Positions 12,762 through 22,990 of a DNA stretch of 64,000 nt are shown piece by piece. Position 1 is the stretch's first letter. Each line of letters starts with the position of its first letter. The notes beneath the pieces were generated by a model. The model made no database searches. It worked only from the letters and a program-made list of their open reading frames with translations, and had not been told where the DNA came from. Source of the DNA: Favolaschia claudopus (taxonomy: Eukaryota > Basidiomycota > Agaricomycetes > Agaricales > Mycenaceae); contig JAWWNJ010000010.1 of the NCBI GenBank assembly GCA_037176885.1, positions 2,046,001-2,110,000 on the forward strand. Reading direction: 5' to 3'. The translations under genes were made by a program, and so were the position numbers.

Positions 12762-13034
12762 TTTGTCCGGTGGCGCCTACTTACTCGCCTTGTTTCCAAT
12801 TAGGCCATGCCGGCGGTGCTCACCCACTCAGTATGTACTTCGAGGGTACGGCCCCGAACTGAACGTCGTTTAGAGTCTTAAATTTGTCGCTTATTACTGG
12901 CTTACTTATTAGCTCAAACTCAATTCACATCCTCGATACCCTAGTATTCTAACGTTCCGACCTAATTACTCTGAGTACTTCTTGGGCAATTTGCATATGA
13001 CAGTACGACTCTTCAAATCTTTGGTCCATTAATA

Positions 13035-15488
13035 TTACTTAGTTTTCGAAAGTCCGACATTCCGTCCCCGTCTGGGCTGCTTAGGGAGCTGCATTCGAGG
13101 CCGCCAGCGCACACCATCGGGACCCACGAGGTGGACATCTCGTGTGAGTAACTTTTCTGCCCATTTCGACCATGTGTCCTTTCCGTGTCTATGATCATTG
13201 AGCCCACAATGATACGAGAACTATTAGCTGCGACATACTCTGTAGTGGGCCATTTGCAAAGGGGGTGCTGAATCTCCCGCAGGGCAGGGAACGATTTAGT
13301 GGTTCGTAAAGCATTGATCAACCGGTTGAAATGAGGTATTTGTTCCTTCGTCGTCAATTTCCTAGAAGTTGTAAATAGAGTTGTATTGCGACCATGGACA
13401 GAAATACTTGTATTCATCCACGGTTTCGAAGGAAATCCACTCAAGATGTGGGAGAGTCTCCGGTGTTGAAAGACACGAATCTCTGACAAAATGCTGACAT
13501 TGTCAATTGATTAATAGACGGTGAACTTCAAAATGTTGTATTCACCTCGTTGTCACATAAAATACGAAGAGTCGTCAGCGAGGCACAGTTGCGCCAAATC
13601 TCGGCATTCAGCGTATTTAGCTGTCCATCGGAAAGCTTCAACTCTCGCAGCTTTGCACCGTGCCTCTGGAAGAATGAAGCACCGCCACAAACGGTGAGAG
13701 AATTGAAAAAAATAGTTTCTAACAAGGGTAGCCTGAAAAGAAATCAGCGAGAGTGTTTGACAAGAAACGATTAGAAAGTACTCCATGCAGGCCAGCACAT
13801 CGAAGAAAGATTCATCAAATTCATCAACCGTCAACTTCGTAAGCGTGTTGAAAGTAGTTCGGGGAGTCAGCTCTTGTGCGGTGTTGAATTTGACATCCGA
13901 GTCCCAGTCGAAACTAACGATCCGGGAGAATAGGGCTAGGGTGGCGGGACTGACAGCCTCAATCGATTCCGTGACCTGTAGTCCTCGCAAAATTTGAAGA
14001 TGGTGCCCCGAAGTTTCGGCAAAGTCCTTGAATGTCCTCCAGGATATCTTACTATCGTAGTTATAGCTCACTTGCATTTCAATGAGTCTCTGCATATGAG
14101 GAGTGAGTTGGTCAAAGACAGCACTGATGGTGTGGAGGTCCAGGTAGAGAGCTTGGATATGATGCGCAAGCTCCGGACGTTCGATGAGCTTTGATACAAG
14201 GGATCGTGCGCAAGGCATTTCTTCGACCACAACGATGGTATATAGATGCGGGAGACCAAGTCGCTGGTTCAACGAAACGATGATCAGCTTGAGAAGCACA
14301 CAACGCAGCTCAGAAATACATACCGCAAACATTTTACAAACCTGAAGCGGAGCCAGACGATCCCAAGACGGTTCACCACGAAATCGGAACCTGCTCGGAG
14401 GGTGCGACTCCTTTGGTATTATCTCTGGAATATTGTCACGCAAAGCAAAAAAGAGAATTCGGTCCCATATGGCGTCTTCTTGGGTCGTATCAGCTGTAAG
14501 TCGCGCGGGGTACGTGAATGAACTGCTAGAGATGTTCATTTCGGTGCATTTGAGGTGGGAGTTCCCTGAACTAGGCCTGATGAACACACGTCAGAGCAAG
14601 AAATAGACGTGCTGACTCTATATTGCCAAGTTACCTCCCGTCTGGTAGGTCTAACAAGGAGGCCATTCTTGGATCTCCCTTGAATTCATCGTAGAGCAAC
14701 TGCTGTGAATCGATCGACTTCAAGTACGAGTCTTGTGCCTCGACTCGGACGTGTTTCAATCCAGAGTTAATTGAAAGCTCTCTGACATGTTGAGGTAAAC
14801 GAGCCGTGTCGAAATTTATTCCAATGACCAATGTTTTGATATGAGGCATGCTACGCAAAGTTTCCGAAAAGGTGAATATTGCGAACAAAAGGGTAAGCTT
14901 AATCTGCGTCTAAGTGATTGATAAGTGTAAATTCAGAAGGGACAAGAGCAACAAAAGTAGTACCAATCGCTTCCAGTTGAGAACACAGGTCTCCAAGATA
15001 TCCAGTAGCCCTGTCGCATCCTCCGATTCTACATCACTATCTCCGTCGACGATGATGCGAACTGGATCGAGCAAAGGAAGGGCTTTCCGTAAGCCAGAGG
15101 CATTATCAGACTTATCAAATACCAGGGAGAGGTAGACGTCTGAAATCTTTTGAGCCGCTCGGATAATCGTGAGCATGTGCATGTCGTATCCTCCTTCGAC
15201 TCGCAGTTTTTTTATGAAACAACCCAGATCCGGATTGGTGGTGAGGGTAGCGGCAAGGGCCTGCGCCTGCGCAGTCGAACGTATCGCAACAACGTTGTAG
15301 AGGAGAGGAGTTCCGACTCGCAGCCAAGATTTTGAAACCTCAAGGTACGCAGAGCTCGACTCGGAAAACGTGAGGAAGGGAGAGGCGCCAGCGACAGAGG
15401 TCAAAGTGGAAAATGTGGTATCGGAAACACGAAGCGCAGGAGACAAGATCTCCGAGATTATCTCGTCTGGTATGCGATTCGCGGCCAT
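13035..15488 (-). CDS. two-module F-box-like protein, array member 4
   Basis: N-terminus MAANRIPDEIISEILSPALR, then TTFSTLTSVAGASPFLTFSE, nearly the same as member 2. The second module starts MNISSSSFTYPARLTADTTQ, with QRLGLPHLYTIVVVEEMPCA and a leucine-rich stretch, and the tail reads FPALREIQHPLCKWPTTEYV. After a last intron the end is KWAEKLLTRDVHLVGPDGVR and WRPRMQLPKQPRRGRNVGLS followed by KTK. Member 2 has the same tail with two or three changes, and the two genes also share wording in the non-coding parts of the exons' borders. The likely history is a duplication that placed member 3 between them. I saw no disabling change. Confidence 0.85.
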
Positions 15489-15741
15489 GGTGAAGGCTTA
15501 GGTTCTGTTCAAAAGCAAGTTGTTTGGCTTTGCTTCAAAGTTCCCAGGCTCGGTGTTTACTCGCAGCAAACTAGCAGGCGAAAAATTACCCTTGCCTTGA
15601 GTACAATAAACCGGTGGCCGACCGTTCCAGGTGCACACTAATTGCAAGTGTTTTCCATCCGCGTCATTCCAAATCTCTGTATTCTCTAGTCTACGAATCT
15701 CGGTCGGTGGTTTCGGAGTACAGTAGTACGTTTAATAACGA

Positions 15742-18173
15742 TTATATGCGCCTAGCTCGCGGTTTCTTGAATTGCAACCGCGGCCGCCAGCGCACACCCT
15801 CAGGCCCAACAAGATGAATGTCTCGTGCTAGCAATTTTTCCGCCCATTTAGCCCATGGCTCCTTGGCAGTCGCATACCTCGAATGATCTCAGCAGACCAT
15901 TCCAACAAAAAAAAGTGCAGCTTACTCGGTCGCAGGCCATTCACAAAAAGGATGTTGAACTTCACGCAGGCCAGGAAACGATGTTGTGGTTCTCAACACA
16001 CCTACCAATCGGTTGAAATGCGGCTCGTGGCCCCATTTGAACTTCCTGAAGTGAAGTCAACATTGAAACAGTTTTCAGTGACACAACATAATTACTCAAG
16101 ATAGCCAAAGACTTCAAAGCTGATTTGCTTCAGAAGCGGAAGCGTCTCGGAAGTGACGAGACAACGACCGCTCACAGGATTCTATAACCGGTTGATTTAC
16201 AATCGGCCACAGAAAATGCACCACGTACTTGTTCGTCAAATAAGATATGGAGTATGGTCAGTGAGGGACAATTGCTCCAAATTGCAAGTTTTGTCGAGGT
16301 TAGCTGCTTCTCGGAAATTTTGAGTTCCCGCAGCTTGGATCCGTGTTTTTTGAAGAATGAGGCGCCGCCACCGTTAGTCAGAAAATTGAAGGAGACGGAC
16401 TGCAGCGAGGGTAGCCTGGAGAAGAAGGGTCAAGATCATCCAATCAACGGATCGAGAATTAACTCTACGTACTCTGCATGTTCCAAAACATCGAAGAACG
16501 ACTCATGAAATTCGTTCACAGTCAGGTTCACAAGTATACTGAAAGTCGTCTCGGGCTTCAGCTTCTGTGCGCTTCTGAATTTGATCTTCGAATCCCAGTG
16601 GAGGCTGGTCATTCGTTGAAATAGAGCAAGGGTGCCTGGATCGGCTGCACCAGTAGTACTAGAAACTGCAAGTCCCGCCAGAACTTGAAGGCGATCCCCG
16701 GCGACTTCAGCAAAATTTTCAAATACCCTCCACGGGGCATATCTCCCGTGGAACTCGGTGAGTGCTGGCGTATGGACCACGAGCTTCCCCAAGATATTTG
16801 ACTCGCTGTAAAAGTCCATGCACAAAACTCGGACCCGAAGCCCAAATTCTGGATGTCGCTTGAGTTGCAACTTCAGGGACTGTGCCGCGTTTTCGCTTCT
16901 CAGCACGATAACGGTGTACAGATGGGGAACTCCCAATCTCTGTCACGGTTTGTAAGTGTCGAAATTTACCAAACTCATATGAACATACTTACCGCAAACA
17001 TTTTGCAGACCAAAAGTGCGGAGAGGCGGGAGGAGACCACGGCGTGACGGTGTCGCCATGATTCCCTCCATCCGTCCTCCATTTTCTCTGGGACATCGGA
17101 GTACAGAACAAAAGACAGGATGCGACCCCATACGAGATCTTCGAGCGCATCGGCCCTGAGTCGCGCAGGATAAGTGAACGGTACCGCAGAGGTATCCTCC
17201 ATCGAAGTAGACGGGTCCTCTATGATTGTTGAGTCTGGCCTGGGAAGAAAGATATTCGAAAGATAGCCGCAAGTCGTTGGAGTACATACAATTGACTTTT
17301 CAAGTGCAGCAGCGCGGCCAACCTTGGATCTGTCTGGAATTGCCCATACAGGTATTGCGACAGAGTTTTATGTGGGTAGTAATCATGCTTGTCTCTCTCT
17401 TCGATGATCCTGATGAGTTGAATTTTCTTCAAGGCGGGATTTTCGGAAACGGCACTGATGTATTCAGGAACTTGGCGCAGCCAGTCTTGGTAGCTCCAAA
17501 CAACCAGTTTGTCGAGTAATGGCACCTGGGATAGGGCCTTGGAGAGATTCTGTCGAGCGAAATTAAGGGGCATCTCGAGTTGAGTCTGCCGCAGCACACT
17601 GTTAAGTACAGGCAATACAGGCAATGCAGGAAAGACTGGTATCCATACCAATCGCGACCACTGCCCAATTATACAGGTCCGCAAAACCTCGAAAAGTTTT
17701 GCTCCGTTTGCGAATACCTCGCTGAATGCGTCGACGATGACGCGGATTGGATTGAGCAGAGGAAGACCAAGACATAGACCGCTGCCATCGTCTCCCGGAT
17801 CGAGCTGCAGAGACATAAACAGGTCGGTGAGCTGTGACGCCCTTTGCGTGATAGTGTGCATGAACATGTCGTATCCTCCCTCAACGCGTAATTTTTTGAT
17901 GAAGCGACCGAGATCAGGATCCGCGTTCAAAGTAGCGGCGAGGGCCTGCGCTTGAGCTTTCGAGCGTATCACTACGACATTGTAGAGGAGGGGAGTAGCG
18001 ACGCGAAGCCAAGATTTGGAAACCGCCAGGTATGAGGAACTGGACTCTGAGAACGTGAGGAAAGGGGATACTCCGGCCACGGAGTTGAGAGTAGAGAACG
18101 AGGCATCAGAAACATGCAGCAAGGGCGACAGAATCTCAGAAATCAGCTCGTCTGGGATGCGGTTCGCGGCCAT
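15742..18173 (-). CDS. two-module F-box-like protein, array member 5
   Basis: Starts MAANRIPDELISEILSPLLH, then GVSPFLTFSESSSSYLAVSK. The first module runs unusually far in one exon, through IGQWSRLVWIPVFPALPVLP and LVVWSYQDWLRQVPEYISAV to LAALLHLK. An intron then leads to the second module: TSMEDTSAVPFTYPARLRAD, EDLVWGRILSFVLYSDVPEK, HLYTVIVLRSENAAQSLKLQ. The C-terminus is KWAEKLLARDIHLVGPEGVR followed by WRPRLQFKKPRARRI. Member 6 matches it best throughout (for example GQWTRLV and LVVWSWTDWL), so these two are sister copies. SCF adaptor role is inferred from the family, with partners unknown. Confidence 0.85.
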
Positions 18174-18512
18174 GGTGAGGGTTAGGGGAATGTCGCAGAC
18201 ATGCCGGACTGGGCGTTCCCCGGCGGCCAAAGTAGGAGGTCCCTGCTCTAAAATCAGTAAAAAAAATTGACCATTACAGTAATGTCGTATTGGGTGCCCC
18301 ACGGATGATCACATCCACAGTGTTTAAAATTTACATGGTTACCTTGCTTTAGCTAGGTCCCCCTCCGTGGAAATTCGGCGCTGGCATCAGCAAAAACCAA
18401 ATAGTCTCACATAGTATTACACGGAGTCCATTACTGTTCCCTGCTACTGAGTAAACATGATTTGTCACCATACAATACTTTTCAATCAATGAATAACTTA
18501 ACTAAGGACTTA

Positions 18513-18654
18513 TCCTGCAAAAACCAAATATGTACAAAGCTTGGAGGAACCCTGTTCGTCGAAACTCTCTTCCTGCAAAAACCAAATATGTACAAAGCTT
18601 GGAGGAACTGTGTTCGTCGAAACTCTTTTCCTGCAAAAACCAAATATGTACAAA
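18513..18654. repeat. 58-bp tandem direct repeat, about 2.4 copies
   Basis: The string TCCTGCAAAAACCAAATATG recurs at 18513, 18571 and 18629, giving an exact 58-nt period; the third copy stops matching after about 26 nt. A partial match (GCAAAAACCAAATA) is also seen near 18389. Confidence 0.85.
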
Positions 18655-18976
18655 TTTTCTTCACTGCCATACATTCTTGAGCGCCTACGTTAAAATTCGA
18701 CTGCTCCGCAACTGCTTCGGCGTAAACCCACTTTTTTTTACTGAACCTCTCCAGTAAACCCATCCACACCGTCCACACCTACATCGCGGGATGCGCGATT
18801 TCCCTTCGCCACTCCCTCTCACAAAATTCAACACTGTTCAGCCTTTATCGCCGCCCGTTACCTGACACTCACTGCAGATATCGCCCGACGTCTGCGTAAG
18901 TCGTATTCTTTGACTTGGAATTCTCCAGCAGCTCTCCCAATAAAGAGTTAACACAGTAAAATACATAGATCCTGCT

Positions 18977-19064
18977 AACTAGGGGCCGCCTGTGGCAACT
19001 TGAATTATATAGTTGAAAACATCAGCTAAAGCAAGGTTGCAGTCGCCGCAGGCGGCCCCTAGTT
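18977..19064. repeat. 88-bp hairpin-forming inverted repeat (possible MITE)
   Basis: Starts AACTAGGGGCCGCCTGTGGC and ends with the near-perfect reverse of this, GGCGGCCCCTAGTT, around a short AT-rich middle. It resembles a miniature inverted-repeat element. No target duplication was recognised. Confidence 0.6.
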
Positions 19065-19080
19065 CTCAATTTATGGAAAA

Positions 19081-19179
19081 TTAATTCTGCACTACGGTAT
19101 CCGGACGCGGTTTCACGAACTGCAATCGCTGCCGCCAGCGCACACCCTCAAGCCCAACGAGATAGATATCTCGTGATAG
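19081..19179 (-). pseudogene. stranded C-terminal coding end of F-box member 6
   Basis: On the minus strand it reads LSRDIYLVGLEGVRWRQRLQ followed by FVKPRPDTVVQN and stop. This matches the C-terminus of member 5 (LARDIHLVGPEGVRWRPRLQ) and would continue the last exon of member 6. It is cut off from that gene by the 847-bp element at 19180-20026. The frame itself is undamaged. Confidence 0.85.
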
Positions 19180-20026
19180 TATGGCACATATAGTGTCTAA
19201 TAAATAGCAATTTTCTCGAAATGACATGGAAAGTGCGAAAATATACTGAAACAACGGTTTTCGGGACAAAAAATATTGAAATGACATGTTATCAAGGTAA
19301 AAGTATTGAAATGACAAAGTAAAAAGATTGAAATGACATTCTGCATGCCAAAACTAGTGAAACGCCATGTAGCCATTGTTCAAGTCGGTGAAGCCATATG
19401 GAGTTGGAAACTCAACTTGTGGTAGGAGTCACGGCTTCGCCATGCCGCACCTTCGCATCAGATGTGATTTGCGATCCGAATGCGGGCAACCTCGGCTTCA
19501 CGGACTAGGGTCTGTGCAGGACGAGTGCATATATACTATTGGCTGGAGTAGAATCATTCAAACTACCTCCATCATTCAGTATCTCGCTCCAGATGCCGCT
19601 GCATGAGGCTATCAATGGATCCCCCACCCTCAATACTTGATTGTCACAACTTCCGAACAAATTGTTTGCTTTACATAATATGCTACCTTTAGAGTGTAAA
19701 ATCTACTTGTCTGTGTAGCTATAGCACACTGTATTCTCTACCACCGAATCCAGGTTTGAGAGGCAAGAGGTTGAATCAGTGTCAAGTTGATCCGTAATCT
19801 TGATGCAGTGATGTGTACAGTCCCAAATCTCAAATGAATTCCAACTCATTTGAACGTTCGCCACCATTTGCCGCTTACTTAAGGTGATGCCTCTCTTGTA
19901 TCAGCGGTCTCCGGTGGAAGTCATATCAGTGCTTCAATGGTCTGTCTCATTTCAATATTTTTTTCATAAGGTATGTCATTTCAACTTTTTTTGCGTTACC
20001 CGAATTATTAGACACTATATGGCCCA
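19180..20026. mobile_element. non-autonomous DNA transposon inserted in an F-box exon (847 bp)
   Basis: Both ends carry the string ATATAGTGTCTAATAA in inverted orientation, at 19189-19204 and around 20005-20020. It is flanked by CGTGATAG (19172-19179) and CATGATAG (20027-20034), an 8-bp target duplication with one mismatch, as in hAT elements. Removing the element and one copy of the duplication restores the family exon exactly. Inside the left end GAAATGACA is repeated four times, and its reverse TGTCATTTC occurs near the right end; such sub-terminal repeats are typical transposase binding sites. No transposase frame is present. Its end sequence differs from that of the element at 11925-12761. 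Confidence 0.85.
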
Positions 20027-22326
20027 CATGATAGCAATATTTCCGCCCATTCAGGCCAAGGACCTGGTGGTACAAATCTCATATATTCTCAGCGAAACAT
20101 TCCAAGAATAAGACTTGTGGCTCACTCGGTCGTCGGCCACACACAAAACGGGTGTTGGACTTGACGAAGTGCAGGAAACGATGTCGTATTTGCGAGCGCA
20201 CTTATAAATCGGTCGAAGTGCGGCTCATGGTCCCATTTGAACTCTCTGAAGAAAAGTCAAGTAACCTGAAGCCGTCTTCCAAGACAGAATAGTTACGCAA
20301 AATGGCCCAAGACTTTGAACTGAATACATTCTAGACGCAGGAGGATCTCTGAAGCGACAAGACAACGATCAGTCACAGGATGCTGCAACAAGTTAATTGA
20401 CAATTGATTGTAGAATACGTTGCACCCACATATTCATCAAATAAGATATTCAGTGTGGTCACTGAGGGGCAGTTGCGCCAGATGGCGAGTTTGGGGGCAG
20501 TTATCTGTTGCTGAGAGAGTTGAACCTCTTGCAATTTCGATCCGTGTTTTCGAAAAAATGAGGCGCCGCCGTAGGCGGTAAGCGAAGTGAAGAAGACGGA
20601 CCGCAATGAGGGCAGACTGAAAACAAATTGAAGTGAGCAATTGGGCAAGGAATCAAGGCTATGTACTCACTCCGCATGCGCCAACACAGTAAAGAACGAT
20701 TCGTGAAATTCGGTCACGGTCAGATTCACAAGGTTGTTGAAAGTGGTCCAGTGTAGGAGCTCCGGTGCGCTATTAAACTTGGTTTTCGAATTCCAATGAA
20801 GCCTGACGATTTGCGGAAATAAAGTCAGTGTATCCGGATTGGCCGTGCCAGTGATCCTAGAGACTTCGAGTCCCTGCAGCACTCGGAGGCGCCGTCCAGC
20901 AACGACGGAAAAGTTGCGGAATACCTTCCAAGATGCGTATCTCCCATGCAACTCGGTGAGAGCTGGCATATGGACCACGAGATTCCATAAGATACTTGAA
21001 TCGCTGTAAAAATTCATGCACAAAATTTGTACATGCAGCCCGAGCTCTGGATGCCGCTCAAGCTCAGATTCAAGGGACTGTGCGTTATTCTCATTTTTGA
21101 GCACCGTAATTGCGTACAGGTGTTTTCTCCCCAATCTCTGATTTAGACGCGTCAGTGGTGAACGAATTTCAAGTAGATAAAGCATAAGCATACTCACAGC
21201 AAACAGTTTGCAAACCAAAAGCGGTGAAAGACGGGAGGTTTGTGCACCATTGCCATGCCCTAGCAAGCCGGCCCCTGCTTCCTCGATCTCTGGCACATCA
21301 GAACGTAAAACAAAAGCAAGAATGCGATCCCATATGGCATCTTCCTGCAGCGTATCGGCCGCGAGTCGCAGGGGATACACGAATGGTATTTCAGGCGTTT
21401 CTATCAGGATTCTTGGTTGTAGCTTAGAGCAGCATGAAACGGAGACACGGCATTACAAACCTTTCGCGTCCTAAGAACAACATAGATAGCATCCTTGAAT
21501 TCGACTTGAATACCTCATACATATCTTGCCGTAGACTGGGGTGCCACGGTTCTTGAGAACCCCTCATCACTTGTATTTTTTTCAATGACGGGTTTCCGGA
21601 TACAGCTCTGATATATTGAGCGAGCGTATGCAACCAGTCTGTCCAGCTCCAGACAACCAGCGTTTCAAGCAACGCTGCTTTAGATATCGCCTCTTGAAGA
21701 TTCTGTTGAGCGAAGTCAAGGGGCATCTCAAGCCGGGTCTGACATAGTTTGGGAGTGAGTCTAAGAGATGTCACAGAGGTCAGGGTAAAAAGCACCAATC
21801 TCGTCCACTGTCCGAGTATACAGGCCTGCAAAACCTCTAAGAATTTCACTCCGTTTGCGTACACCTCGCTGAATGCGTCTACAGTGACACGGACTGGATT
21901 GAGCAGAGGCAGACCTAAACATAAACCACTGGCATAGTCTGCCTGGTCAAGCTGCAGAGAAATGAAAAGATCGGCGACGTTCGGCGCCCTTTCAATAATG
22001 GTGTGCATGAATAAGTCGTAGCCGCCCTCGACGCGTAATTTTTTGATTAAACGACCGAGATCAGAATTGGCGGTCAAGGTAGCGGCCAGTGCTTGCGCTT
22101 GCGCTTTCGAACGTATCACCACGACATTGTAAAGAAGCGGAGTACCGACCCGGAGCCAGGATTTGGAAACAGTCAAGTACGTCGAACTCGGCTCTGCCAG
22201 TGAGAACGTGAGGAACGGGGACACTCCGGCGATAGAGATGAGGGTAGAGAGTATATCATCTGGAACATGCAGCAAGGGAACCAGAATTCGAGAAATTAGT
22301 TCGTCTGGTAGCCAGTTCGCGGCCAT
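20008..22326 (-). CDS. two-module F-box-like protein, array member 6, truncated by a transposon
   Basis: Starts MAANWLPDELISRILVPLLH, then GVSPFLTFSLAEPSSTYLTV and LGRLIKKLRVEGGYDLFMHT. The first module extends through LVVWSWTDWLHTLAQYIRAV; the second contains MYPLRLAADTLQEDAIWDRI and RKHLYAITVLKNENNAQSLE. The last exon reads PEWAEILL and then runs into the inserted element, ending SCGPYSV-stop inside its terminal repeat. The missing tail survives 847 bp away at 19081-19179. The gene thus loses about 30 conserved C-terminal residues but gains a neat new stop, and the rest of the frame looks intact, so a shortened protein may still be made. Confidence 0.8.
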
Positions 22327-22990
22327 GGTGGATGGTGGGTCCAAGTTCGGTGCCGATGCCGCGGCAAGACACTGTTCCCCGGAGGCTAACTCGTGGCTTT
22401 CTCCTCCTCTTCATCGTCAAGTGCACTGAAATCCCTACATTGGATCTATCTCTTCTTCAAGTGGTGAAATAATGCCCCTCCAGTCCATTGGGCCCTCACG
22501 CCTGCGCCGGAGACAGCTTCCGACAGTATTACACAAATGCTCTGGAATCCGCGATTCCTCCGTGTGGCGAGCTGCAGGCGAGCCCGGTCTCCACGCCATA
22601 TTAGCGGTCTCAAGCGACGTCTTCTATAACGTTCAGGCCAAGGACTTGACAACAACACGGGAAAGTCTTGAGTGACAACCAAGTAATCATTCAATCCAAC
22701 GTCTTTGTCCACTGCCAGCAGGGGCACTCTTCTGGCTGCTCCCTTCGATATTCTCAGCCTGAAGTTCTATGCTCTAATGGTATATTCTAAGCGGTACCGA
22801 AGGGCGCCGACCCTTCCAGGGCCTCAGGGTGTATGCCAGCATCGCAATTTCGCTTGCAACCTTCCAATGATCGCCGCAGAGCGACGACACTTTCCATTCA
22901 CCATGTTCGGTTGCCCGCGCGCGAGAAGTGATATAAACGTGCCAGTCCCTTTCATCTTTCTGTTTCTTCTTTCTCTCGTCGTCCTCCGCC
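22327..22990. other. divergent intergenic region between F-box member 6 and DyP gene
   Basis: About 660 nt between two divergently transcribed genes; it should hold both promoters. Apart from the TATA-like site near 22930 I recognise nothing. Confidence 0.5.
22930..22938 (+). promoter_or_regulatory. TATA-like element of DyP gene
   Basis: GATATAAAC lies about 55 nt upstream of the peroxidase start codon and is followed by a pyrimidine-rich stretch, a usual fungal promoter layout. Inferred from position only. Confidence 0.4.

Larger units (their letters stand above)
18174..19080. other. repeat-rich intergenic region between F-box members 5 and 6
   Basis: No gene. It holds a 58-bp tandem repeat and an 88-bp hairpin element, annotated separately. 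The 14-nt string ACCTTGCTTTAGCT occurs near 18344 and again inverted near 19025-19038, so part of the region may be the body of an older inverted-repeat element. Confidence 0.5.
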
